42,474 nt of DNA, taken from assembly GCA_900555635.1 (NCBI GenBank), contig USLU01000043.1, positions 1 to 42,474 on the forward strand, in the 5' to 3' direction. The position numbers and the translations under genes are program-made. The notes under the pieces were generated by a model. It was not told where the DNA came from. It searched no databases and saw only the letters and a list, made by a program, of their open reading frames with translations. Source of the DNA: an uncultured Bacteroides sp. GTDB lineage: Bacteria; Bacteroidota; Bacteroidia; Bacteroidales; Bacteroidaceae. This document shows positions 22,904 to 30,452 of the stretch, one piece after another. Within the stretch, counting starts at the first letter, position 1. Each line of letters opens with the position of its first letter.

Positions 22904-24721
22904 ATGAATATAGAACAAAAACTGGTGACGTCCGTCATTAGCGGACTCAAAGCTTTGTACGGACAAGACGTTCCTGCCGCACAGGTGCAGTTACAGAAAA
23001 CGAAGAAAGAATTTGAGGGCCACCTCACCTTGGTAGTTTTCCCTTTCCTGCGCATGTCGAAGAAGGGACCGGAGCAAACCGCACAAGAGCTTGGTGAATA
23101 CTTGCTGGCAAATGATCCGTCGGTATCAGCATTTAATGTTATCAAGGGGTTCTTGAATCTTACGATTGCTTCTTCTGCCTGGATTGAATTGCTGAATGGC
23201 ATTCATGCTGACAAGCAATACGGAATTGTGACTGCTACTGATAATTCTCCGTTGGTGATGATAGAATATTCATCTCCTAACACCAATAAGCCGCTCCACT
23301 TAGGACATGTACGTAACAATCTTTTGGGTGGTGCATTGGCGAATATCATGCAGGCAAATGGCAATAAGGTTGTAAAAACCAACATTGTAAACGACCGTGG
23401 TATCCACATCTGCAAATCCATGTTGGCATGGCTGAAGTATGGTAACGGTGAAACACCTGAAACCTCCGGTAAGAAAGGCGACCATTTGATTGGTGATTAT
23501 TATGTAGCTTTCGACAAGCATTACAAAGCGGAAGTAAAAGAACTGATGGCGAAATATCAAAGCGAAGGCATGAATGAAGACGAAGCCAAAGCTAAAGCCG
23601 AATCAGAATCAGCTTTGATGAAAGAAGCTCGTGAAATGTTGGTGAAATGGGAAGCCAACGATCCCGAAGTCCGTGCTCTTTGGAAGAAGATGAACGACTG
23701 GGTGTATGCCGGTTTCGATGAAACATATCGCATGATGGGAGTTACTTTCGACAAGATATATTACGAATCGGAAACTTATCTTGAAGGCAAAGAGAAAGTA
23801 ATGGAAGGCTTGGAGAAAGGTTTCTTCTACAAAAAGGAAGATGGTTCCGTATGGGCGGATCTTACCGGTGAAGGACTGGATCATAAACTTCTCCTCCGTG
23901 CTGACGGTACTTCTGTTTATATGACACAAGATATAGGTACTGCCAAACTGCGTTTTGCTGATTTTCCTATAGACAAGATGATTTATGTTGTTGGTAACGA
24001 ACAGAATTACCACTTCCAGGTTCTTTCTATCCTGCTCGATAAGCTAGGCTTTGAATGGGGTAAAGGATTGGTGCACTTCTCTTACGGCATGGTGGAACTA
24101 CCCGAAGGTAAGATGAAGAGCCGTGAAGGTACGGTAGTAGATGCCGATGACTTGATGGCAGAGATGATCAGTACTGCCAAAGAAACCTCCAACGAGTTGG
24201 GAAAACTGGATGGTTTAACGAAAGAAGAAGCCGATAATATAGCTCGTATCGTTGGACTTGGTGCTTTGAAATATTTCATCTTGAAGGTAGATGCTCGCAA
24301 GAACATGACCTTCAACCCGAAAGAATCTATTGACTTTAACGGTAACACAGGTCCGTTCATTCAATATACATACGCTCGTATTCAGTCCGTTCTTCGTAAG
24401 GCGAAGGAAGCGGGTATCATGATTCCAGCTGAATTGCCTATCGGCATTGAACTGAGTGAGAAAGAAGAAGGTCTGATTCAAATGGTTGCAGACTTTGCTG
24501 CGGTTGTAAAACAAGCCGGTGAAGATTATAGCCCGTCTATTATTGCAAATTATACGTATGATCTCGTGAAAGAATACAATCAGTTCTATCATGACTTCAG
24601 CATTTTGCGTGAAGAGAACGAGGCTGTGAAGGTGTTCCGTCTTGCGTTGTCTGAGAATGTGGCGAAGGTGGTACGTTTAGGTATGGGACTGCTTGGTATT
24701 GAGGTTCCTGATCGTATGTAA
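22904..24721 (+). CDS. argS: arginyl-tRNA synthetase
   Basis: 605 residues, a class I aminoacyl-tRNA synthetase that charges tRNA-Arg. The N-terminal tRNA D-loop-recognition domain spans about 1-110. EYSSPNTNKPLHLGHVRNN contains the HIGH-type motif HLGH (132-135). GKMKSREGTVVDADDL holds the degenerate KMSKS motif typical of ArgS. The C-terminal anticodon-binding (DALR) domain includes NPKESIDFNGNTGPFIQYTY and ends at GIEVPDRM. ATG 22904 is chosen because the family starts here (MNIEQKLV) and the promoter lies just upstream. A strong terminator follows. Confidence 0.96.
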   Translation: MNIEQKLVTSVISGLKALYGQDVPAAQVQLQKTKKEFEGHLTLVVFPFLRMSKKGPEQTAQELGEYLLANDPSVSAFNVIKGFLNLTIASSAWIELLNGIHADKQYGIVTATDNSPLVMIEYSSPNTNKPLHLGHVRNNLLGGALANIMQANGNKVVKTNIVNDRGIHICKSMLAWLKYGNGETPETSGKKGDHLIGDYYVAFDKHYKAEVKELMAKYQSEGMNEDEAKAKAESESALMKEAREMLVKWEANDPEVRALWKKMNDWVYAGFDETYRMMGVTFDKIYYESETYLEGKEKVMEGLEKGFFYKKEDGSVWADLTGEGLDHKLLLRADGTSVYMTQDIGTAKLRFADFPIDKMIYVVGNEQNYHFQVLSILLDKLGFEWGKGLVHFSYGMVELPEGKMKSREGTVVDADDLMAEMISTAKETSNELGKLDGLTKEEADNIARIVGLGALKYFILKVDARKNMTFNPKESIDFNGNTGPFIQYTYARIQSVLRKAKEAGIMIPAELPIGIELSEKEEGLIQMVADFAAVVKQAGEDYSPSIIANYTYDLVKEYNQFYHDFSILREENEAVKVFRLALSENVAKVVRLGMGLLGIEVPDRM

Positions 24722-24751
24722 AATAACTATTAAGTATATATTATATATAAT

Positions 24752-24808
24752 GAAGTCTGTTGCACTTTGTCGCTTAGTCATGAAAGTTCGTGCAACAGAC
24801 TTTGTTTT
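24752..24808 (+). terminator. intrinsic terminator of argS
   Basis: GAAGTCTGTTGCAC (24752-24765) pairs with GTGCAACAGACTTT (24790-24803), followed by a T-rich tail. Confidence 0.85.
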
Positions 24809-24862
24809 CTCTTTCTATGAGTTGTACCTTTTTTTGATATAGTTTCCTTTAGGCAAAACCAT

Positions 24863-25092
24863 CTATTTGTGTATTTTAATCCATTGTGCAAAGAAGAGGT
24901 TATCTATCTCATATTGTTTCATGATGACGTATTCTTGCTGACTCAATCGCTTCAAGTTGCAGAAAGCAGTACTGGACGATTCTATGTTGGAACGTGAGGT
25001 ACCCAAATCAATATTTTGTTTGTTTTGTGGGTATTGGATAACTATAGATAATCCTATAGAACTTCTTCTTTTTCTGTATATCCATCATAAGC
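24863..25092 (-). pseudogene. possible remnant of an unidentified gene
   Basis: A leftward frame without stops runs from about 25092 to TAG 24863. It gives IVIQYPQNKQNIDLGTSRSN, then IESSSTAFCNLKRLSQQEYV, then IMKQYEIDNLFFAQWIKIHK. It has no usable start codon and its 5' end overlaps the membrane-protein gene in another frame. The residue mix looks protein-like, as if it were the tail of a lost gene, but I recognise no family. The rest of the 330-bp gap after argS holds only the argS terminator. Confidence 0.3.
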
Positions 25093-26142
25093 TCGATTAA
25101 ATGTTTCCAACATTTCATCTGATTCTGCTAAGCTATGTGCTTTATGTACTAAAAAGAACAAGAATCGTTTTCTCCTAATAATCCATAGAATCATCATGAA
25201 AAGACATATTTTTCCTCCAAAAGCTAGAAAATAGAGAGCTAGTTCAATATATGATTTATTCCAATTGAATAGTTTAGGCATGTTATCAGTATTCCATAAA
25301 TACATTAAAGGGTATATCATTTGAATCGCTGCATATACATAAAGGGTCAAAATAAGCCATTGTGGAATGTCTAGATAGCTGCTATTTAAGCGTCCTAATA
25401 CTACCATCATAGATAGACATGCTATCATTCCTATAACTAAACGAATAATAAACTGCAGACTTTCATAATTACTTTGCATATTTATTCCTGCTAAATCTAC
25501 TCCTATACATAATGCACCGATAATAACTAAGGAAATAACCCCAATATGCATTTGTTTACAATCTCCATCTTCTGTGGAGACTTGTACTGTCGAAAAAGTT
25601 ATCACCATATAAATAAAAAACATAGCAAAACTGTTGAACAAGTTCAGTGTATTTTCTACAAAGTTATATAAAGGAGTATTGTTACTATCAATAATCGGTA
25701 CAATAGTTCTCCAAATGTACATCAATAACCAAATGCACCATACCACAATCCACGAATAGTAGAACTGTTTTATAGAAACGTCCATACGATGAAAAAAAGT
25801 ATGCTCTCCATTATGTAGTAAACAACAATCATTGCCTAGGTTGCTTTTTATGTATGAGCATAAATGCTTTTCCTTTTCTTCCGTATTTTTGTTTATTAGA
25901 AAGTCGCTGGAAATCAATACTATTAAGGTCACTAATACAAAAATGGCATTTGCTAAGTTTAACAACCACAAAGTTGCAGCACTTGTTAGTTCACTATTAG
26001 TTCCAATATTGCTATTAGTTCCAATATTACGTATCCATTCAAATAATGTAGGAATGAATGGAATCAAGGCGCATACTACAGACAGGAGGACTGTATATTT
26101 CTGATTTCTCAGCCAATTAGAAAAACTATCATCATTCATCAT
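25054..26142 (-). CDS. 8-TM membrane protein of unknown function, partner of the KaiC-like protein
   Basis: 362 residues with about eight hydrophobic segments (near 15-35, 56-80, 130-150, 165-187, 199-220, 230-250, 260-282, 298-322). A hydrophilic loop of about 45 residues between TM2 and TM3 contains HLCSYIKSNLGNDCCLLHNGEHTFFHRM with several Cys and His. The C-terminal ~40 residues are charged and likely cytoplasmic. I recognise no family. The ATG overlaps the stop of the KaiC-like gene in an ATGA (4 bp), so the two are almost certainly translated together and probably work together at the membrane. Residues 40-51 carry a repeat, NIGTNSNIGTNSE. The coding sequence is AT-rich. Confidence 0.75.
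   Translation of the reverse strand: MMNDDSFSNWLRNQKYTVLLSVVCALIPFIPTLFEWIRNIGTNSNIGTNSELTSAATLWLLNLANAIFVLVTLIVLISSDFLINKNTEEKEKHLCSYIKSNLGNDCCLLHNGEHTFFHRMDVSIKQFYYSWIVVWCIWLLMYIWRTIVPIIDSNNTPLYNFVENTLNLFNSFAMFFIYMVITFSTVQVSTEDGDCKQMHIGVISLVIIGALCIGVDLAGINMQSNYESLQFIIRLVIGMIACLSMMVVLGRLNSSYLDIPQWLILTLYVYAAIQMIYPLMYLWNTDNMPKLFNWNKSYIELALYFLAFGGKICLFMMILWIIRRKRFLFFLVHKAHSLAESDEMLETFNRAYDGYTEKEEVL
25994..26029. repeat. 18-bp tandem repeat inside the membrane-protein gene
   Basis: CTATTAGTTCCAATATTG (25994-26011) is repeated at 26012-26029 with the last base changed. It encodes two copies of a six-residue unit (IGTNSN) in the loop after TM1. In-frame units of 18 bp can expand or contract by slippage without breaking the gene. 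Confidence 0.85.
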
Positions 26143-28301
26143 TTTTTATTATTTAATTGGGCTAAAATTTTATTAGTATCATTACATACCCAAAAATGGT
26201 TCATATTAGGAACCAATAGTGGTTTGACAGAGGTATCATGTAAAGAGTAGACTTTTTGGTTACAAGTGAACAGGTTCTCAATATTCTCTATTTTACCTCC
26301 GAATATGTGACTCGGTGCATTATAACCGAAAGAGCGTTCTATATAGATACGAGAGTCGTTATTACTGAGTCGCTCCATACAAATCACATTGTCGGCTAAT
26401 GATCGTAGGTTTTTGACTAAAGAGGCGCTTTTGTCACAAAGAATATAAAGATCTATTCCCCAGTCTTTACATATAGCGATTAGTGCCGGTAGAAATAACG
26501 CATCTTCTTTAAGAAGAGGAAAGCTATAATCTATCCTTTGAATATCGTCGATAACAATACGCTTAATTCCACCAGTTCTTTTATCTTTCGATTTTGGGAA
26601 CAATCGAATTTGCCTTAATAGATAGTAGAAGAATTCATCGGCAGAAATATACCCCATACGTAAATCCCAGAAATGTATATATTTATAACATATCTGACAA
26701 GAAGGTAATCTGCACTTGTTTTGACATCCGTCACAGTCCGATGACTTTCCTTCACACTTGATTTTATTTTTGTTTGCTTTAAAGGCCCATGTAGGACAAA
26801 CCAACCGTTTGCGCATGGTATAATATTCTTGATCCAATAAAATATTCAAAGTATGCTCCTGATGGCAACAAGCACTAAAAGTTCCCCCTAATGATAAATA
26901 TCGTTTATAACTATTGGGGTCTCCAATAATGGCAGTTACTTGACTACTCATTTCATCTGTTTCCAGCTTAGGTTCTATCAATATACTTTTTAGTAGTTTG
27001 CATATATTTTGTTCCTCTTGAAGAGTACTGTATATTGTTCTTAATCTGTTCCAATGTAATTTGTCTTTCTCAGCAGAATAGTTCTCGTAATTGGCCTTAT
27101 CGGGATTATTATCAATAAATTGCTGATAAGTATCCGTCAAAACGTCAGAGTATCCTCTTAGTAATGCTTTGGGCATGTGCCTTCTGCGTTGCAACAATAC
27201 GTGAACACTTGGATAAATTTCGATTCCATAATCTCTTTTTTTATATCGATGCCATCCTAATGCAGTAGTTTGCAAAACACTTTTTCTAATACATAGTTCG
27301 TGTCTTAGATAGTCATTCTTTTCATCTTCGTAAGAACGTACCTCTAGCATGATATCAGGTTCATTCCTCATGTCTGCTTCTTTTTTAATGTCTAGCTCAT
27401 CCGTAATAGATTGCTGTTTTTCGTTTAGAACCAATATTGTAACAAGACTTCTTTTACGTAACTGTTTTATTTCGCTGACATTGAGTTTGCTAGCATCGTC
27501 TAAGTCTAATACTAGACAGGGAATATATGTGTCGGATAATTTTTTATTTATATACTCTTTATCGAATTTTATAATTTCAATTGGGAAAAAATCATCAGCC
27601 AAATGGCCTAAATAGCATTTCTTATTTAAGTCACAGTAATCTTTAATTTCATCTGAAATTCTTGGGGCAATAAAGTTGCTGATATCATTGCAATTATTTT
27701 CATCATCTTTCCCTTGTGGAAGAACAAAATGGAGAGCATTAGTACGGTTATTGTATACAATAACTTCCTCACTTAATAGGAGATCCATTTCTGCATACTT
27801 TATATTTTTCTTTGCTATTTCCTTTTCATCCAGTTTGAAAAAAGTGGAGCAGAAGTTACAACCGTTCCATTTGTTTTTCTCCTTTATATTATCTTCAATT
27901 ATAGAATTAACGCATTTGGATATTAAAGTGTCAAGAACCATATCCTCTAAATTGTTTTTATCATTAGAGTCCGAGCAGAAAATAGGGGCTGAAAGTTCTA
28001 TTCCTGTGTCATCATCATTTTTTAGAGCTAACATTCTAATATTCTTTGTTATTCCATGTAGAAGTTGCATAGCCAATAGAGCTCTGCTAGTTCCACTTTT
28101 CCCTGTTATTGTGATAACTAGTTCCTTTATCTCTACTTTTTTGTTATTATCTTTTTCAATATTTTCCTTCTGTAAAATACTATTTTCTTGTGGATTTTTT
28201 TTTGTTATTTTTTGTTCTTGTAAAATGATCCCGCCAAATAGCAATTTATCCATTCCTAAAATACCTGTAGATATTTTTTCGTGATTGTATTTGAATTTCA
28301 T
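26139..28301 (-). CDS. tandem KaiC/RadA-like (RecA-superfamily) protein with degenerate P-loops and a Cys cluster
   Basis: 720 residues. Domain 1 opens like KaiC: ISTGILGMDKLLFGGI (10-25). A Lys/Asn-rich linker (29-57) separates this from the P-loop position ITGKSGTSRALLAMQL (65-80), where the invariant Lys-Thr is Arg-Ala. A Walker B-like LVLDLDD follows (263-269), and ELCIRKSVLQTTALGWHRYK then YGIEIYP (335-364) resembles the end of a KaiC domain. Domain 2 repeats the pattern: AIIGDPNSYKRYLSLGG (457-473) at the P-loop, RIVIDDIQRI (581-590) as Walker B, ADNVICMERL and RIYIERSFGYNAP near the end. Between them lies a cluster of Cys at 502, 516, 523, 526, 530, 535 and 538, possibly a zinc site. 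So it is probably a double-KaiC-fold signalling or assembly ATPase, or a non-hydrolysing one. A weak TATTTTTG box lies at 28443-28450. No described family is recognised. Confidence 0.75.
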   Translation of the reverse strand: MKFKYNHEKISTGILGMDKLLFGGIILQEQKITKKNPQENSILQKENIEKDNNKKVEIKELVITITGKSGTSRALLAMQLLHGITKNIRMLALKNDDDTGIELSAPIFCSDSNDKNNLEDMVLDTLISKCVNSIIEDNIKEKNKWNGCNFCSTFFKLDEKEIAKKNIKYAEMDLLLSEEVIVYNNRTNALHFVLPQGKDDENNCNDISNFIAPRISDEIKDYCDLNKKCYLGHLADDFFPIEIIKFDKEYINKKLSDTYIPCLVLDLDDASKLNVSEIKQLRKRSLVTILVLNEKQQSITDELDIKKEADMRNEPDIMLEVRSYEDEKNDYLRHELCIRKSVLQTTALGWHRYKKRDYGIEIYPSVHVLLQRRRHMPKALLRGYSDVLTDTYQQFIDNNPDKANYENYSAEKDKLHWNRLRTIYSTLQEEQNICKLLKSILIEPKLETDEMSSQVTAIIGDPNSYKRYLSLGGTFSACCHQEHTLNILLDQEYYTMRKRLVCPTWAFKANKNKIKCEGKSSDCDGCQNKCRLPSCQICYKYIHFWDLRMGYISADEFFYYLLRQIRLFPKSKDKRTGGIKRIVIDDIQRIDYSFPLLKEDALFLPALIAICKDWGIDLYILCDKSASLVKNLRSLADNVICMERLSNNDSRIYIERSFGYNAPSHIFGGKIENIENLFTCNQKVYSLHDTSVKPLLVPNMNHFWVCNDTNKILAQLNNKK

Positions 28302-28618
28302 AATATGTATATTTATAGTTTAACAAATTACAGCAAATGAACAAGCTATTAGACATTAATTCTTTAAATCCATTATGAGTTTATAGAATTAATAGGAAAG
28401 TGTCCTAGATCTACTATGCAAGTTTAATTTTAAGGCTCTTTGCAAAAATAATATTTTTTTTGATATAATGTAATGAATCACTGTTTTAAAGATAAATATT
28501 TTTTTCTGTTTGGGTGACACAATATATTGGTATTGCTAAGCTACTCATGATTGAGAAGTGAATAGCTGTATATGTCATAGGCGATAATTGGTGATATGAA
28601 GATTTATTCGTTTCTATT

Positions 28619-28860
28619 TTAAACTTCCGATATTTCTTGGAGGATAAATAATTTTTTTTCGTGGAATAGGTGGAGATTTCCATAAGGAATATTATTTAGT
28701 TTTTTTGCTAACTGGAATGGTGCAAGGACGGTTTTCTTATCAAAGTTATTCTTCGCTATTTGTTATTGGCTATCTAAGAATACATAATTTGTATAATTGG
28801 TGCTGTTTAGGATAGATTGTTGCTTGTCATTAAGATTCTTGTCCAATGTCTTTATCTTTT
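28619..28860 (-). pseudogene. possible decayed ORF in the 655-bp gap upstream of the KaiC-like gene
   Basis: One leftward frame reads KIKTLDKNLNDKQQSILNST, then NYTNYVFLDSQ, a TAA (28763-28765), then QIAKNNFDKKTVLAPFQLAK and KLNNIPYGNLHLFHEKKLFI to TAA 28619. The residue composition on both sides of the internal stop is protein-like, so this may be a gene broken by a nonsense mutation. No start codon or family is recognised. An overlapping 65-codon frame at 28486-28683 is equally unconvincing. I see nothing else in 28302-28956 beyond very AT-rich sequence and a possible promoter box at 28443-28450. Confidence 0.25.
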
Positions 28861-28956
28861 AAATAGCCTTTTCTATTTTTACTTTTTCCTTTATTCAACT
28901 TGAAATATAATTTTTACATTGCAATAATCAGACTCGTTTTTTATGCTTACAACTAT

Positions 28957-29664
28957 TTATTCTATCTGTGATAAAAGTGAAAGTAATTTAACGGTGCGAA
29001 CTACTGCCTCCGGATACACCTGTTTGTACACGTCTAATAAATCCAATTCTAACTCGATAATCCCTTTTTGGGTATGTTGAAATAAATAGTCGTAGGTATT
29101 CTTATTGATTGTTATTCTAAGCCGATTTATCTTCCAATCATATTCTCCGGAATATGTATTTCCGTTAGGCTCATTGATCATTACGGCATTAAGATTTTTA
29201 TTGAAAGAATACATAGTCCCTGTTCTCTGCTCTGCCCTCCTTTTTAATTCCTTCTCAATTTTGTCTTGTACGTCTTTCTCATCGCAGTGTACTGTTGCTA
29301 TGGCTTTACTTCCGTCTTCTTTATAATTTCCGTAGAAATAGTCGGAAATTACTTTAATTTCTGTGGTTGCATCAGTTTGTTCAGAGGCAGTGATGTAGAT
29401 AGATGTGCTACCGATGTTTTCGCCTTTTATCCTAATTGATTTTCCGTTATTCGTCCACCAAGCTGATGCTACTTCGGGATTCTTTTCTTGCAGACTTAGT
29501 TTCTTTGAATCTGAGAGTACATCAATGATGTATTCGTCACCTGCAAGGAAGTGCACTGAATAGCAGCTCAACTTTATCAGATTATCTATTGGTGGCTTGT
29601 TCTCATTTTCGGAGCAGCCTACAAAAATCAATATTGTCGTGATAAGGTAATATTTTAGTTTCAT
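28957..29664 (-). CDS. lipoprotein of unknown function, paralog of the upstream gene product
   Basis: 235 residues. The signal peptide ends in a lipobox (IFVGC, Cys at 17). The first half (about 30-105) looks like a beta-sandwich of bacterial Ig type (VHFLAGDEYIIDVLSDS ... GENIGSTSIYITASE). The second half (VHCDEKDVQDKIEKELKRRA, then TMYSFNKNLNAVMI and YSGEYDWKINRLRI) aligns by eye with its neighbour, so the two are duplicates. It is the last gene of the C10 protease operon. C10 clusters in B. fragilis and B. thetaiotaomicron carry genes for inhibitor-like proteins; these two could be functional counterparts, but they are longer and the link is inference. Confidence 0.7.
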   Translation of the reverse strand: MKLKYYLITTILIFVGCSENENKPPIDNLIKLSCYSVHFLAGDEYIIDVLSDSKKLSLQEKNPEVASAWWTNNGKSIRIKGENIGSTSIYITASEQTDATTEIKVISDYFYGNYKEDGSKAIATVHCDEKDVQDKIEKELKRRAEQRTGTMYSFNKNLNAVMINEPNGNTYSGEYDWKINRLRITINKNTYDYLFQHTQKGIIELELDLLDVYKQVYPEAVVRTVKLLSLLSQIE

Positions 29665-29693
29665 AATTGGTCGATTTTAGTATTATTTCTTAT

Positions 29694-30425
29694 TTACTGA
29701 ATATGTAATTTACCTTTGTCATACCAGATCCTACTAACTTTCACTGAGGTAATTTCTGCTTGTGGATATAATAACTGATATTCTTTGGTTTTATCAGCTT
29801 GTATAATGTAAATATCTTTCTGGAGTATGATTGTAGAAGCATACTTTTCTGTGATGTTATTATAATTTAGGATCAACGAATCTATGCTCCAACTGTATGT
29901 GCCTTCGTATTGTTCTGTTAGCTGAGTAATATTCATTTTAAATTCTTTCGTTTTATTGTTGAAGGAGTATTTTGTACCTTCCCTCAAGTTCACATAGTTC
30001 CACAATTCGTCTTCAATAAGTTGTTTCACATGTGAATCTTTACATTCTACAATGACCTCTGGGCTTAATATTGCTGACTTTCCCCATTCTTCTATTTCTG
30101 TACTTCCTATGTAGTGTGCTGACACTTTTATAATTAGTATGGTGTCACTCATTGTATCAGTCACGAATATTGAAGCTTCTCCGCATTGTAACGTTTTGAT
30201 GGCTACCATTTCTTTATCTTGGAAGTATTCAAAGGAAAGTATGTCCCGGTTGTCTGTATTTAATGTGTAATCATTTGTTCCTTTTTCAATAGCTAATTTG
30301 AGTTGTTGCCCGACTATTACAGAATATAGTGTTGTCTTGGGTCTTACTATTTTAATTTCATCTTCTTTATCAGTACAGCTTAGTAAGAATAGAAGGGATA
30401 GAATGATTAAAATTATATTTTTCAT
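29694..30425 (-). CDS. lipoprotein of unknown function, paralog of the downstream gene product
   Basis: 243 residues. The signal peptide ends in a lipobox (FLLSC, Cys at 17). The layout matches the downstream paralog: an Ig-like first half (VIVGQQLKLAIEKG ... GEASIFVTDTMSD) and a second half with VECKDSHVKQLIEDELWNYV, TKYSFNNKTKEFKM and YEGTYSWSIDSLIL. The tandem copies are well diverged, so the duplication is old or under diversifying pressure. It lies 27 bp after the last C10 gene, in the same apparent operon. Function is unknown; a partner, inhibitor or surface tether for the proteases is possible. Confidence 0.7.
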   Translation of the reverse strand: MKNIILIILSLLFLLSCTDKEDEIKIVRPKTTLYSVIVGQQLKLAIEKGTNDYTLNTDNRDILSFEYFQDKEMVAIKTLQCGEASIFVTDTMSDTILIIKVSAHYIGSTEIEEWGKSAILSPEVIVECKDSHVKQLIEDELWNYVNLREGTKYSFNNKTKEFKMNITQLTEQYEGTYSWSIDSLILNYNNITEKYASTIILQKDIYIIQADKTKEYQLLYPQAEITSVKVSRIWYDKGKLHIQ

Positions 30426-30452
30426 AAATAGAATAGTTTTAAGTATATGTTT

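Noticed and set aside
28486..28683. 65-codon minus-strand frame
   Set aside because: Overlaps another equally protein-like frame, has no neighbours, family or promoter; very AT-rich sequence gives such frames by chance.
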